A stretch of 64,000 nt of DNA from Planctomycetaceae bacterium (GCA_020638975.1 JACKHN010000029.1:18368-82367); one strand, 5' to 3'. Numbered from the stretch's first letter, positions 9,216 through 18,452 are shown. Program-made: numbers and translations. Notes: generated by a model from the sequence alone, not told the origin.

Positions 9216-9614
9216 TTACTTGCTGCGTTCGGCAACGTGAATCTGTGCGCGTGCTTGAACAACCAAGCGATCTCGCAGCGCGAGTTCATCATCGGTCGTC
9301 GCTCGTCGCTTGTTAGCGGCCGCAAGTTGTTCACGTGCTGCGGCAGCGTCGAGATTAGTACCGAGAACCGCTCGGTTGGTCAGAATCGAGACAACATTAT
9401 CAGCAACCTGAACGAATCCACCATCGACATAGTATCGCGTCTCTTTGCCACCAGCACGAATCCGCATCTCGCCGTAGCCCAGTCGCCCAATCATTGGACT
9501 GTGCCCCGGCAAGATCCCGATCTCGCCGTCATAAAGCGGCATCGCAACAAATTCCGCCTTCGTTTCGAGGGCGGTCTTTTCGGGTGTGACGACTATGCAG
9601 TTTAGTTCGGCCAT
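9216..9614 (-). CDS. atpC: F-type ATP synthase epsilon subunit
   Basis: 132 residues, usual length for the family. The N-terminal beta-sandwich is clear (VVTPEKTALETKAEFVAMPL, then DGEIGILPGHSPMIGRLGYG) and the C-terminal two-helix part follows (EQLAAANKRRATTDDELALR). Epsilon is part of the central rotor stalk of F1 in the cytoplasm, couples it to the c-ring and can inhibit ATP hydrolysis. It is the last atp gene of the operon, 83 bases after atpD. Confidence 0.95.
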   Translation of the reverse strand: MAELNCIVVTPEKTALETKAEFVAMPLYDGEIGILPGHSPMIGRLGYGEMRIRAGGKETRYYVDGGFVQVADNVVSILTNRAVLGTNLDAAAAREQLAAANKRRATTDDELALRDRLVVQARAQIHVAERSK

Positions 9615-9697
9615 GAATTTGTCCTTAGTCAGTCGTCATTCAACTTGCGCACTGCTTTGCAGCCCGTGGCGATCATCAAATGACCTATGACTGATTA

Positions 9698-11143
9698 CTA
9701 CTTGGCTTTCGCCGCCATCTTCTTCGCTTGCTCTTCTGCTTGCTCAATCACGCCGACGTACATGAAAGATTGTTCGGGCAAATGATCCCACTTGCCGTCA
9801 CAGATTTCCTCGAAGCTACGTATTGTCTCTTCCAACTTCGTGAACTCACCGGATTTCCCGGTGAACACTTCTGCCACATAGAACGGCTGCGACAGGAAGC
9901 GTTCGATGCGACGAGCGCGATGGACGATCAACTTGTCCTCTTCGCTCAACTCGTCCACACCCAGAATCGCGATGATGTCTTGAAGCTCACGATAGCGTTG
10001 TAGCGTCGTTTGAACGCGCCGAGCGATATTGTAATGCCGATTGCCGACGTACTGCGGATCAAGGATGCGGCTGTTCGACGCCAGCGGGTCCACCGCCGGA
10101 TAGATACCCTTTTCCGAGATCGATCGCTCCAGATAGAGGAACGCGTCCAACTGACCGAACGCGGTGGCAGGTGCCGGGTCGGTCGGATCGTCCGCAGGAA
10201 CGTAAACGGCTTGCACCGATGTAATAGCACCTTTGCTCGTCGAAGCGATCCGCTCTTGCAAGGCACCCATTTCCGTCGCCAAAGTCGGTTGATAACCCAC
10301 TGCCGAAGGCATACGACCGAGCAACGCCGACACTTCGCTTCCCGCTTGCGAGAAACGGAAAATGTTGTCGACGAACAGCAGCGTATCTTTTCCCGTCGTA
10401 TCGCGGAAATACTCAGCCATCGTGAGTGCCGATAGCGCGACGCGGAGACGGGCTCCTGGTGGCTCGTTCATCTGGCCGAAGACCATCGCCGTTTGCTCGA
10501 TAACGCTGCGACCCGTGTCGCCGATCTGCGCTTCCTGCATTTCCAGCCACAGGTCGGTTCCTTCACGCGTTCGCTCGCCGACGCCAGCGAATACGGAGTA
10601 GCCACCGTGTTCGCGAGCGATACGAGCAATCAACTCCGTGAGAATAACTGTCTTACCAAGACCAGCACCACCGAACAGACCCGCTTTACCACCGCGAACG
10701 AATGGTGTCAGCAAGTCGACCACCTTAATTCCGGTCTCGAACAACTCGGTGCTTGTCGACAGTTCACTAACCTGAGGTGCCTTTCGATGGATCGGCAAAC
10801 GCACTTTGGCGTTGACGTCACCGCGACCGTCGACCGGGTTACCGAGCATATTGAAAACGCGCCCGAGTGTTTCTTCGCCGACAGGAACCGTCACGGGAGC
10901 CCCTGTATCGACGCACTCATGGCCGCGGACCATACCGTCTGTGCTTCCCAGCGCGACACAGCGTACGCGTCCACCGCCCAGATGCTGCTGAATTTCGCCG
11001 GTCAGGTCGAGCTTTACGCCCTTGTGTTCGCTGACGACTTTCACCGCGTTGTAGATTGGCGGCAAGTTCGCTTCGTCGAACTGCGCGTCAAACGTCGATC
11101 CGATCACTTGGGTAATGCGACCCACTGCTGTTGCTGTAGCCAT
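9698..11143 (-). CDS. atpD: F-type ATP synthase beta subunit
   Basis: 481 residues. It carries the P-loop GGAGLGKT at 158-165, the catalytic region GVGERTREG, the Walker B stretch LLFVDNIFRFSQAGSEVSAL and the family signature PAVDPLASNS. Beta holds the three catalytic sites of F1 and makes ATP from ADP and phosphate as the central stalk turns. The length and every core motif are normal, so the protein is expected to be active. It lies 71 bases downstream of atpG in the standard gamma-beta-epsilon order. Confidence 0.98.
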   Translation of the reverse strand: MATATAVGRITQVIGSTFDAQFDEANLPPIYNAVKVVSEHKGVKLDLTGEIQQHLGGGRVRCVALGSTDGMVRGHECVDTGAPVTVPVGEETLGRVFNMLGNPVDGRGDVNAKVRLPIHRKAPQVSELSTSTELFETGIKVVDLLTPFVRGGKAGLFGGAGLGKTVILTELIARIAREHGGYSVFAGVGERTREGTDLWLEMQEAQIGDTGRSVIEQTAMVFGQMNEPPGARLRVALSALTMAEYFRDTTGKDTLLFVDNIFRFSQAGSEVSALLGRMPSAVGYQPTLATEMGALQERIASTSKGAITSVQAVYVPADDPTDPAPATAFGQLDAFLYLERSISEKGIYPAVDPLASNSRILDPQYVGNRHYNIARRVQTTLQRYRELQDIIAILGVDELSEEDKLIVHRARRIERFLSQPFYVAEVFTGKSGEFTKLEETIRSFEEICDGKWDHLPEQSFMYVGVIEQAEEQAKKMAAKAK

Positions 11144-11214
11144 GGCTTTTGGTTTTCAGTTCCGGTTTTCAGTTTTCGTTTGTTCGATGCAAAACATTCA
11201 GTCTTGAACGTTCG

Positions 11215-12108
11215 CTACTTCTTCAGGGCTTCGACGCCCCCAATGATTTCCATAATCTCGCCGGTGATTTGCGATTGGCGAGCTCGGTTGTACGTCATCG
11301 AAAGTTGTTTGATCATTTCACCAGCGTTTTCCGTCGCCGCTTTCATTGCGACCATTCGAGCGATCTGTTCGCTAACCGCAGCATCGAGGAAGCACTTGAA
11401 TAGCTTGACTTTGAAGCTGGTCGGGACGACTTCCTCGAGAATGCTCTCGGCAGACGGGAGGAACTCGTACATCGACTCGCCAGTCGTCACTTCCTTAACC
11501 GCCGCGTCGCTGTCCGCTCCTTCGATACCGCCGAGCGGAAGCAATGTTTCGACAATGGCTTCCTGTCTTCCAATGCTCACGAATCGCGTGTAGGCAACGT
11601 CGAGTCGATCAAGTCGCCCGGCTGCGTATTCTTCCAAGTATCGATTGGCAATGACCTCCACTTCGGCGAAGCGTGGTTGATCGTCAAAGTTCAAGAACTT
11701 TTCGTCGGGCTCAATGTCACGAAACTGCAACGCCGAAATGCCTCGCTTGCCAGAGACTTCCAACCTGAGTTTCGAGACCGAAGCCTTCAATTCGCTATGC
11801 CGAGGAATCGCTTGGCGAATGACGCCGCCGTTATAGCCACCACACAGTCCGCGATTGCCAGTCAGGACCAAGAGCAGGGCACTGTTCGTTTCTTCGCGTG
11901 GCTCCATCAACGGATGTCGAACTTGTAAGCCGCTGGAGGCTAAGTCCGAGACGAGTTGAGTGATGCGTCGCGTGTAGGCGGTCGCAGCAGTCGCTCGATC
12001 CATCGCCTTCTTAAAACGGGCGGTGGCGATCAACTCCATCGTGCGCGTGATCTTCCGAATGTTACGGACAGACTTGCGGCGTTTATCGAGTGCTCTGGCG
12101 TTGGCCAT
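11215..12108 (-). CDS. atpG: F-type ATP synthase gamma subunit
   Basis: 297 residues. The N-terminal helix MANARALDKRRKSVRNIRKI followed by TRTMELIATARFKKA, and the C-terminal helix with MKAATENAGEMI and MTYNRARQSQITGEIMEI, form the antiparallel coiled coil of the rotor shaft. The middle holds the Rossmann-like part with LTGNRGLCGGYN. Gamma turns inside the alpha-beta hexamer and transmits torque from the c-ring. The start lies 2 bases from the stop of the DUF4870 gene, so the two are probably translationally coupled. Confidence 0.96.
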   Translation of the reverse strand: MANARALDKRRKSVRNIRKITRTMELIATARFKKAMDRATAATAYTRRITQLVSDLASSGLQVRHPLMEPREETNSALLLVLTGNRGLCGGYNGGVIRQAIPRHSELKASVSKLRLEVSGKRGISALQFRDIEPDEKFLNFDDQPRFAEVEVIANRYLEEYAAGRLDRLDVAYTRFVSIGRQEAIVETLLPLGGIEGADSDAAVKEVTTGESMYEFLPSAESILEEVVPTSFKVKLFKCFLDAAVSEQIARMVAMKAATENAGEMIKQLSMTYNRARQSQITGEIMEIIGGVEALKK

Positions 12109-12110
12109 GA

Positions 12111-12482
12111 CTAGTTAATCATTCGGAAAGTGTAAGGATATCGATAATACTCGCCGCGGTTTGCCGCCATGCCTGCTTGAATGCTGTATACGATCGACAT
12201 GATAAAGACGACAAGTATCAGTGGTATTCCGCAAACCGTAGCTGCCAGAACCAACGTAACAATGAACGCCGATAACTGAAAATTCAAAGCTTCTTTCGCT
12301 TGATCCTCAACGAATTCGGACGAGTCCCGCTTCAAGATCCAAATCACCAATGGCGCGACACACGACACACCAATGACAAAGGTCAAAAAGTAGGACAAGT
12401 GAGAAAGCATCCCCCAGGTTCTGTCGTCGCTGCTGAGCTCAAACTCACCTGACTTGACCGGAGGTACTTTGTCGGAGTCCAC
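12111..12482 (-). CDS. DUF4870-type small membrane protein inside the atp operon
   Basis: 123 residues. About 20 polar residues precede SSDDRTWGMLSHLSYF, then hydrophobic segments at roughly 33-51 and 74-101 and a conserved KEALNFQLSAFIVTL stretch; this order is the DUF4870 (Tic20-like) fold, whose role is unknown. It lies 11 bases after atpA and 2 bases before atpG, so it is made from the same mRNA as ATP synthase. That invites a role in F1Fo assembly or membrane insertion, but DUF4870 genes are common and the placement could be accidental. Not a known ATP synthase subunit. Confidence 0.85.
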   Translation of the reverse strand: MDSDKVPPVKSGEFELSSDDRTWGMLSHLSYFLTFVIGVSCVAPLVIWILKRDSSEFVEDQAKEALNFQLSAFIVTLVLAATVCGIPLILVVFIMSIVYSIQAGMAANRGEYYRYPYTFRMIN

Positions 12483-12493
12483 GAAATCAGCTC

Positions 12494-14032
12494 CTACTCC
12501 GCAGGCTTGTAACTCTTCTTAAACTCTTTGATCGCTTCGACGACAGCTTGCGTAGTTGGATCGGTATCCTTCTTCAGCGTGTCGCCCTTGTCCTTGTTCT
12601 CGTCGACCATCTTCCAAACGGCACTCTTCTGATCTTGCATGAACTGCAGGAACGCGGCTTCCCAAGCTGGTACTTCGCTGACCGGAACATCGTCCAGATA
12701 GCCATGAATACCAGCATACAAGCTGAGCAGTTGGTCAACGACGTAAAGCGGTCTGTACTGGCCCTGCTTGAGCAACTCGACCATGCGGTAACCACGATCG
12801 AGCTGAGCTTGCGTTGCGGCGTCCAAATCGGTACCCAGCTGGGCAAACGCCTCCAACTCGCGGAATGCGGCCAAGTCCAGACGCAAACCACCGGCGACGT
12901 TCTTCATCGCCTTGACCTGAGCAGCACCACCCACACGGGATACCGAAATACCGACATTCATCGCCGGGCGAATACCTGCGAAGAACAAGTCGGGTTGCAG
13001 GTAGATCTGACCGTCCGTGATCGAAATCACGTTTGTGGGAATGTAAGCGGAAACTTCGCCTTCCAGCGTCTCGATGATCGGCAACGACGTAATCGAACCG
13101 CCACCCAGTGCATCAGAAAGCTTTGACGAACGTTCGAGCAATCGGCTATGGCAATAGAACACGTCACCCGGGAACGCTTCACGACCTGGTGGACGCCGCA
13201 TGAGCAGCGACAACTCTCGATAGGCCACCGCTTGCTTTGACAAATCGTCGTACACGATCAGAGCGTGCTCGCCGTTCCACATGAAGTACTCAGCCATCGC
13301 CGTACCGGCGTAGGGCGCAACATACTGCAGCGGAGCGGGCGAACTCGCACCGGAAACGATGACCGTCGTATACTCCATCGCCCCCTGCTCTTCGAGGATT
13401 TTGATGACACCAGCGACAGACGAATCCTTCTGTCCGATGGCAACATAGAAACACTTCACGCCCGAATTCTTTTGATTCAGAATCGCATCGATGGCAACAG
13501 CCGTTTTGCCCGTCTTGCGGTCGCCGATGATCAACTCGCGTTGACCACGACCAATCGGCGTCATCGCATCGACGGCTTTGATGCCAGTCTGCAAGGGCTG
13601 AGTAACTGGTTGACGCTCGGAAACGCCAGCTGCGATCACTTCCACCGGGCGACTCTCGGTAGACGCCACAGGACCTTTACCGTCCAGTGGGTTCCCCAGC
13701 GGATCAAGCACGCGACCAATAACCGCTTCACCGACGGGCACCGAGAGCAGTCGACCAAGGGCGCGAACTTCGTCGCCTTCTTTGATCGACAAGTAATCAC
13801 CGAGAATAATCAAGCCGACGCTATTCTCTTCCAAGTTAAAGGCCAAGCCGCGAGTTCCGTTAGGAAACTCGACCATCTCGTTGGCCATCACGCCGGACAG
13901 GCCGTGAACTCGAGCGATACCGTCGCCGACTTCCAACACCGTGCCGACTTCGCGAACGTCGATGTTGCTGTCGTACTGTTCGATCTCCGCCTGCAAGACC
14001 GAGGCGATTTCATCCGCATTGAACTTCGTCAT
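12494..14032 (-). CDS. atpA: F-type ATP synthase alpha subunit
   Basis: 512 residues. P-loop GDRKTGKT at 170-177, Walker B-like region HALIVYDDLSKQAVAYRELS, the arginine-containing stretch ISVSRVGGAAQVKAMK and the alpha/beta crown domain at the N-terminus are all present. Alpha alternates with beta in the F1 hexamer and holds the non-catalytic nucleotide sites; its Arg in the SRVGG stretch completes the catalytic site. Length is typical. It lies 30 bases after atpH and is followed by the DUF4870 gene before gamma, a break in the usual alpha-gamma junction. Confidence 0.98.
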   Translation of the reverse strand: MTKFNADEIASVLQAEIEQYDSNIDVREVGTVLEVGDGIARVHGLSGVMANEMVEFPNGTRGLAFNLEENSVGLIILGDYLSIKEGDEVRALGRLLSVPVGEAVIGRVLDPLGNPLDGKGPVASTESRPVEVIAAGVSERQPVTQPLQTGIKAVDAMTPIGRGQRELIIGDRKTGKTAVAIDAILNQKNSGVKCFYVAIGQKDSSVAGVIKILEEQGAMEYTTVIVSGASSPAPLQYVAPYAGTAMAEYFMWNGEHALIVYDDLSKQAVAYRELSLLMRRPPGREAFPGDVFYCHSRLLERSSKLSDALGGGSITSLPIIETLEGEVSAYIPTNVISITDGQIYLQPDLFFAGIRPAMNVGISVSRVGGAAQVKAMKNVAGGLRLDLAAFRELEAFAQLGTDLDAATQAQLDRGYRMVELLKQGQYRPLYVVDQLLSLYAGIHGYLDDVPVSEVPAWEAAFLQFMQDQKSAVWKMVDENKDKGDTLKKDTDPTTQAVVEAIKEFKKSYKPAE

Positions 14033-14062
14033 CAGTAGTATCCGATTCTGTGTCTATATGAT

Positions 14063-14686
14063 TCAGTCGGCCAAGGCGAAGCGGTCTGGGTTGTCCCGCA
14101 ACTGCTGGCCGGTTTTGGATAACAATTCGTCCTTCAATCGAACAAGTCGGTTCGCAACACTTGCGTCGTAAACCGTGTCGCCAATCCGCAGCTTGACACC
14201 ACCAATTAGCTCACTGTCGACATCGACTTGCAAATCGACGTCTTTTCCGAGCAACGCTTTCAAGCGGTTTACGATCAGGTCGATCGACTCTTGATTTGGT
14301 GGTTGCGCCGCGGTCAGCAAGACCTCCACGCGCCCTCGCAAATCGTTCAACTGCTGTCGGACTGCCTGTCGAATAGCTCGCAAACAATCAAAGCGCCCGT
14401 GACGAGCGACCACTTTCAGAAAGTTAAGCAACTCGACGGAAACTTTCCCGCCCAGCGACTTATCAAGCATCGCAGTCTTCGCTTCGGCGGCAACTCGGGG
14501 CGAAACGAGCGTTGATTCGAGGCTTGGCAAATTCGCCATCACATCGTCGATGAACGAATTCAACTCGTCTGCTACCAGTTCGGCGTTGCCAGCTTTTTCG
14601 GCAGCTCCCAACAGAGCCTTGGCGTAAACGCCGCCAAGATACTGTTGGCCGGTGTCGAATATCGCTTTTTCACGAGCTTGCGTCAT
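14063..14686 (-). CDS. atpH: F-type ATP synthase delta subunit
   Basis: 207 residues, slightly longer than the usual 175-180. The N-terminal six-helix part includes YAKALLGAAEKAGNAELVAD, and the C-terminal part contains VDLQVDVDSELIGGVKLRIG, the family's best conserved stretch. Delta sits on top of F1 and ties it to the peripheral stalk (b subunits). The gene lies 37 bases after atpF and 30 before atpA, in standard order. The extra length is at the N-terminus (MTQAREKAIFDTGQQYLGGV). Confidence 0.95.
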   Translation of the reverse strand: MTQAREKAIFDTGQQYLGGVYAKALLGAAEKAGNAELVADELNSFIDDVMANLPSLESTLVSPRVAAEAKTAMLDKSLGGKVSVELLNFLKVVARHGRFDCLRAIRQAVRQQLNDLRGRVEVLLTAAQPPNQESIDLIVNRLKALLGKDVDLQVDVDSELIGGVKLRIGDTVYDASVANRLVRLKDELLSKTGQQLRDNPDRFALAD

Positions 14687-14723
14687 TTCGCTCTCAGATC
14701 AGCTAATGCTGCCTCGAAGTAAA

Positions 14724-15536
14724 TCAGTTGCGGCTCGGCAATTGATCCATGGCTTCACGAATCAACTGCGAGTGATCTTCCGCCTTGAGTTGCTGACGAA
14801 CGATGCGGCCCGCCAGATTCACGGCCAAGTCAACACTCTTCTCGGTCATTTCCTGCAAGGCCACATTCTTTGCTGTCTGGATATCTTCAATCGCCCGCTG
14901 GCGTTGACGATCTGCAGCGGCTTGGGCCTCGGCAACAATTCGATCCTTGGCCGATTCCGCATCCTTGCGAGCTTGGGCAACCAACTCACGAGCCTCCTCG
15001 CCAGCCGCAGCCAGCTTGGCCTCGTATTGCTTCAATTGCTGGGCCGCTTTTTCCTGACCTTGCTTTGCCTCTTCGATCATCGCAGCGATTGACTCCTCGC
15101 GTTGATCGAGACCCGCCGTAACCGGCCCCCAGGCAAATTTCCCGAGAATCAGCAACAAGCAGAAGAATACCACGAACGTCCAAATCGCCAGATCACTTCT
15201 GAACTGACTAGGGTCGTTAAGCTGCGGCCCTGCATTCATGTGACTGAGGTCCGTCGAATCGTGATGGGCATCATGATCGCCACCATGTGCATCGTGCTCG
15301 GCAACTCCATGACCACCCGCAGTCTCGCCATGCTCTTCGGGAGCAGCATGATCGGCCGCGACATCGGCATGGGAGTCTGACTTATGTTCAGAGTCCCCGC
15401 CAGCCTTGGCGGAATCTACAGCGACTGATGTCGTTACCGACTCAGCAGGCGATTCCTTCGGAGTGTCGTCCGCCATCAGCGACGCCGACACCAACAAAGC
15501 ACAAACGACAGTCAGACCAGCGACAAATCGATACAT
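14724..15536 (-). CDS. atpF: F-type ATP synthase b subunit with signal peptide and His-rich N-terminal region
   Basis: Start taken at ATG 15536, giving 270 residues; a longer frame to 15635 would overlap atpE. Residues 1-22 look like a signal peptide (FVAGLTVVCALLVSASLMAD). Residues about 48-100 are rich in His, Asp and Gly with eleven His. The single membrane helix follows (AIWTFVVFFCLLLILGKFAW, about 117-136), then a long charged coiled coil from QREESIAAMIEEAKQGQEKA to the end, as in all b subunits. The b dimer is the peripheral stalk that holds F1 still. Ordinary b subunits begin with the membrane helix, so about 100 residues here would face outward. They might bind metal or protons; that is inference. 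Confidence 0.93.
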   Translation of the reverse strand: MYRFVAGLTVVCALLVSASLMADDTPKESPAESVTTSVAVDSAKAGGDSEHKSDSHADVAADHAAPEEHGETAGGHGVAEHDAHGGDHDAHHDSTDLSHMNAGPQLNDPSQFRSDLAIWTFVVFFCLLLILGKFAWGPVTAGLDQREESIAAMIEEAKQGQEKAAQQLKQYEAKLAAAGEEARELVAQARKDAESAKDRIVAEAQAAADRQRQRAIEDIQTAKNVALQEMTEKSVDLAVNLAGRIVRQQLKAEDHSQLIREAMDQLPSRN

Positions 15537-15591
15537 CGACCTTAGCCTCTTGATTGCTCGTAGGAAACCGAAAGCCCAGGAGAGCAACCGA

Positions 15592-15900
15592 CTAGCTCGC
15601 CCAGGGATTCTGTTGCGAACAAATGAACAACGCATAGAAGGTAAAACCCTCGATTAACGCTGCCGCAATAATCATCGCGGTCTGAATACTACCTGCAACT
15701 TCGGGTTGGCGCGACATGCCTTCGTAAGCAGCAGTTGCCAACTTACCAATTCCGTAAGCGGCACCCATCGTTACCAGGCCCGCACCGAGCGCTCCAGAAA
15801 ACTCGACAAAGGACCGGCCGCTTCCTTGGGCCGCCGCCGGAGCGACGAACAGAAGAGCAACGCCAACGCTCGTAGCAGCAATCTTCAAAAAACCTTTCAC
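15592..15900 (-). CDS. atpE: F-type ATP synthase c subunit with cleavable leader
   Basis: 102 residues. A leader MKGFLKIAATSVGVALLF with an Ala-rich cleavage region (APAAAQG) precedes the two-helix hairpin. The first helix contains GAGLVTMGAAYGIGKLATAA, the polar loop is SRQPE, and the second helix contains AALIEGFTFYALF, with Glu as the proton-carrying acidic residue. The residue after that Glu is Gly rather than Ser or Thr, which argues for proton rather than sodium coupling. Several copies form the rotor ring in the cytoplasmic membrane. A leader is not present in E. coli c subunits. The gene is 48 bases after atpB. Confidence 0.94.
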   Translation of the reverse strand: MKGFLKIAATSVGVALLFVAPAAAQGSGRSFVEFSGALGAGLVTMGAAYGIGKLATAAYEGMSRQPEVAGSIQTAMIIAAALIEGFTFYALFICSQQNPWAS

Positions 15901-15948
15901 TGACCAGTCTCCTCATTTCATGTAGGCTGTGGACCGTTATCCAGCCAA

Positions 15949-17169
15949 TTAGTGATGGTGAATCGCCGCACCGATAAACAATGCGGACAAAAATGTAAAA
16001 ATGTACGCCTGCAGAAAGGCGACAAACAGCTCTAAGCAACTAATCAACGTTGCTCCAATCACGGAAATCGGAGCAACAACTCCCCAATACTCACTCGCTG
16101 CACCTTCAAGACTAAAGGCCATCATCATGATCGCCAGCAGCACAATGTGCCCAGCAACCATGTTCGCCAAGAGACGAATCGACAACACGAGATGCTTGAT
16201 CAACAACCCAAGCAACTCAATTGCCAGAATCATGGGCTTCAAGACAATCGCAATTGGAAGCGGCAAATCCATGCCGGGAATCTGATTCAAAAAGAACCCA
16301 ACGAACCCAAACTTCTGCATACCACAGACGATCACCGTACTGAACGTCACACACGCCAAACCGAACGTTACGCCCCAGGAACCCGTCGGGGCACCAACCC
16401 AAGGCAACATGCCGGACAAATTACAACCAAGAATAAAGAAGAAGATCGTGAGCAGCAGCGGCACGAATCGATCACCGTCATGCGAACCTATCGCAGGCCG
16501 AGCCACCTGATCCCGCACAAAGACAACAAACACTTCAAGCAGATTCCAGAGTCGCCCTCGGGGACGCTCGCCAGACTCAACCTGACGACCAAGCCAAGCG
16601 AAAATCACCCACAGAATCAGGGCAATCGCCACTTCGATGATCATGAATCGCGAAATCGCGAAGCCGCTTTCCTTCTCGTAGAAGTTACGCAACTCGCCGA
16701 ATGGCTGCGGGATCAGAATCTTGCCACTCAAATGCTTGTTGTAGGCATGAATCGTTTCTGGCGACCAATTGATCGTCGGATCTTTCTTAAAGATCGCGAC
16801 AGCTTCTTCGCCACCAGCACGCTCCTTTGCCGCTTCCCACTGAGCACCGCCACTCAACTTTGCGGTCGTAGCAAACCAATCACGATAGTCTTCGTGCTGC
16901 TCAAGGAACTTATCGAACGGCTTTCCCTCATTCGCGTGATCGTGCTTCCACTCTTCGTATTCATGTAGCAGATCAGACTTCGGCCCAACACTTGGATTCA
17001 GCTTTGCAAATTCGTCGTACAGACGCTCCGCTTCCCAAGCCTGAAACTGGGGATCAAGCTGGACCCACAAGGTGGGGAAATCAGCTTTACTTGCGTAGTG
17101 CCGAGGCAAAAGACCCTTCGGAACTTCGAAGTAGTAACTGTCCTTGATATGCAGTATCGCAGATGCCAT
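15949..17169 (-). CDS. atpB: F-type ATP synthase a subunit with long hydrophilic insertion near the N-terminus
   Basis: 406 residues, against about 270 in E. coli. The membrane part begins near residue 170 (SRFMIIEVAIALILWVIFAW) and has five to six helices. The essential Arg lies in LSIRLLANMVAGH, and the C-terminus ends in IHHH. Subunit a forms the two proton half-channels beside the c-ring. The first 20 residues (HIKDSYYFEVPKG) resemble the normal start of the family, so the roughly 130 charged residues that follow, rich in Trp, Glu and Lys, look like an insertion on the extracytoplasmic side. All core motifs are intact. It lies 9 bases after the atpI-like gene. Confidence 0.95.
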   Translation of the reverse strand: MASAILHIKDSYYFEVPKGLLPRHYASKADFPTLWVQLDPQFQAWEAERLYDEFAKLNPSVGPKSDLLHEYEEWKHDHANEGKPFDKFLEQHEDYRDWFATTAKLSGGAQWEAAKERAGGEEAVAIFKKDPTINWSPETIHAYNKHLSGKILIPQPFGELRNFYEKESGFAISRFMIIEVAIALILWVIFAWLGRQVESGERPRGRLWNLLEVFVVFVRDQVARPAIGSHDGDRFVPLLLTIFFFILGCNLSGMLPWVGAPTGSWGVTFGLACVTFSTVIVCGMQKFGFVGFFLNQIPGMDLPLPIAIVLKPMILAIELLGLLIKHLVLSIRLLANMVAGHIVLLAIMMMAFSLEGAASEYWGVVAPISVIGATLISCLELFVAFLQAYIFTFLSALFIGAAIHHH

Positions 17170-17178
17170 GAACTCGAC

Positions 17179-17616
17179 CTACGCCGCCTTTGAAACTTGT
17201 TCTTCCTTGAAGCCATTTACCAAGCGAACCGCTAACAGCGTTTCGACCAGCAGGCCGACCAGATAGAAGCCCACAATCATCCCGAATAACCCGGCTTCAG
17301 CAAGGGGCCCATTTACTTTCGTGAGCACGACGCCAACCCCCATCGGAATCGCCATCCGAAAGAGCATCGCCATTCCGACACCGTTGAAAGCCTGCTGAGG
17401 CTTGCGAAACAAATTAATGAAAACTAACGCCACCAGCCCCGCACCAAGGCAGACCGCAGCCGCAATCGCCGCTGCCAAAACACCGGCCTGACCGTGAGAT
17501 TCATGACCGAAGTAGGCAAAGGCGGGAAAGGCAATCGCGAAAGCGCAAACCAGCAAGGCCACAGCGCGAGGCAAGCTGAACACTTTCGGACCGGAGGTAG
17601 GTGTGAGCTGACTCAA
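17179..17616 (-). CDS. AtpI-like membrane protein, first gene of the atp operon
   Basis: 145 residues with four predicted membrane helices (AVALLVCAFAIAFPAFAY, AAAIAAAVCLGAGLVALVF, GVGMAMLFRMAIPMGVGVVL and GMIVGFYLVGLLVETLLAV). The last helix pair, with GFYLVGLLVETLLAV, fits the AtpI/UncI group, which helps build the c-ring and often heads atp operons. Sequence identity across that group is low, so position carries much of the weight: it lies directly before atpB on the same strand, 9 bases apart. No other role is suggested by the sequence. Confidence 0.75.
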   Translation of the reverse strand: MSQLTPTSGPKVFSLPRAVALLVCAFAIAFPAFAYFGHESHGQAGVLAAAIAAAVCLGAGLVALVFINLFRKPQQAFNGVGMAMLFRMAIPMGVGVVLTKVNGPLAEAGLFGMIVGFYLVGLLVETLLAVRLVNGFKEEQVSKAA

Positions 17617-18452
17617 ATCGAAACCAATATCGCCATACAGGCGGCTCTTCTAACCGAACGAGGCCAGGGAGACAGCCGTGCCTGCAAACGAGTCCACAGC
17701 TGTCAAACCAATGCAATTAAAAATCGCTCCAAGCGTTCAGAAACGCTAATTTGCCTGAAGTTGCCACATTTATACCAGCACTGATTGCATGGTCAACTGA
17801 CCCCTCGATCAGATTTCGTGCTTTTTTTCACAAAGTCAAGCGATTGACATAAGTATTTTGCGGTAAATGGCTTATGATATCTTCCGGTCGGTTCGAAAAC
17901 TGCTTTCCACTTGACGGGGACAGCCTCACGCCTCTACTGAACGAGAGTTACGCGGCCAACATTGCCGTCGCTGCCAAAATTTCACGATTCAATTCAACCA
18001 TCGTCACCAGAAGTAGTTAGGTCCGAAAGCGGTGAAGCAATGGCCGTCCAATGGGGGGCGTCTGATTGCGTACACGCGGTGGATCGATTACACTCAGAAC
18101 TATCGATGCGATCCTCGTATCTGACACTAGCGGCGGGATGCCAAAGCGGGTCACGAGGCACATCGGTGACGGAAATTCACTAACAACGACAAGTTTCTCG
18201 TGCTGCGGCAGTCCTGCAACCTCCAGCCCACAGTCAGCAGAACTCCCGCCCAGATAAGTGAAATCCGTCGTGCGGGTCGCCGCCCGCCACCCCCCCGATG
18301 CGAATCGATGCAAGATGCCGATTCGCGTTTCCGAATTTCGGACGGCTACGGAGTGCCGTGTGAGTTCGAGCGTAGTAGCAACGTCACGGATGGCGCTCAA
18401 CCACGGTAACTTGCCCGGCGGATTACATCGCCGTCGGGGCGAAACGGCGTTC
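17617..18452. other. Divergent intergenic region between the atp operon and a DUF4912 gene
   Basis: About 830 bases without a convincing gene. It must hold the atp promoter (minus strand) and the promoter of the DUF4912 gene (plus strand). The AT-rich part is 17800-17880. TTGACA at 17844 and TATGAT at 17873 are 23 bases apart, too far for a standard sigma-70 promoter. Open frames here, such as the minus-strand one at 18017-18607, run antisense to the start of the DUF4912 frame and do not look like protein. Confidence 0.4.

Noticed and set aside
10493..11593. Long plus-strand open frame of about 366 codons
   Set aside because: Lies antisense to atpD and atpG and has no protein character; a by-product of codon bias in the real genes.
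17844..17878. TTGACA and TATGAT as a promoter upstream of the DUF4912 gene
   Set aside because: Spacing is 23 bases instead of about 17, so not accepted.
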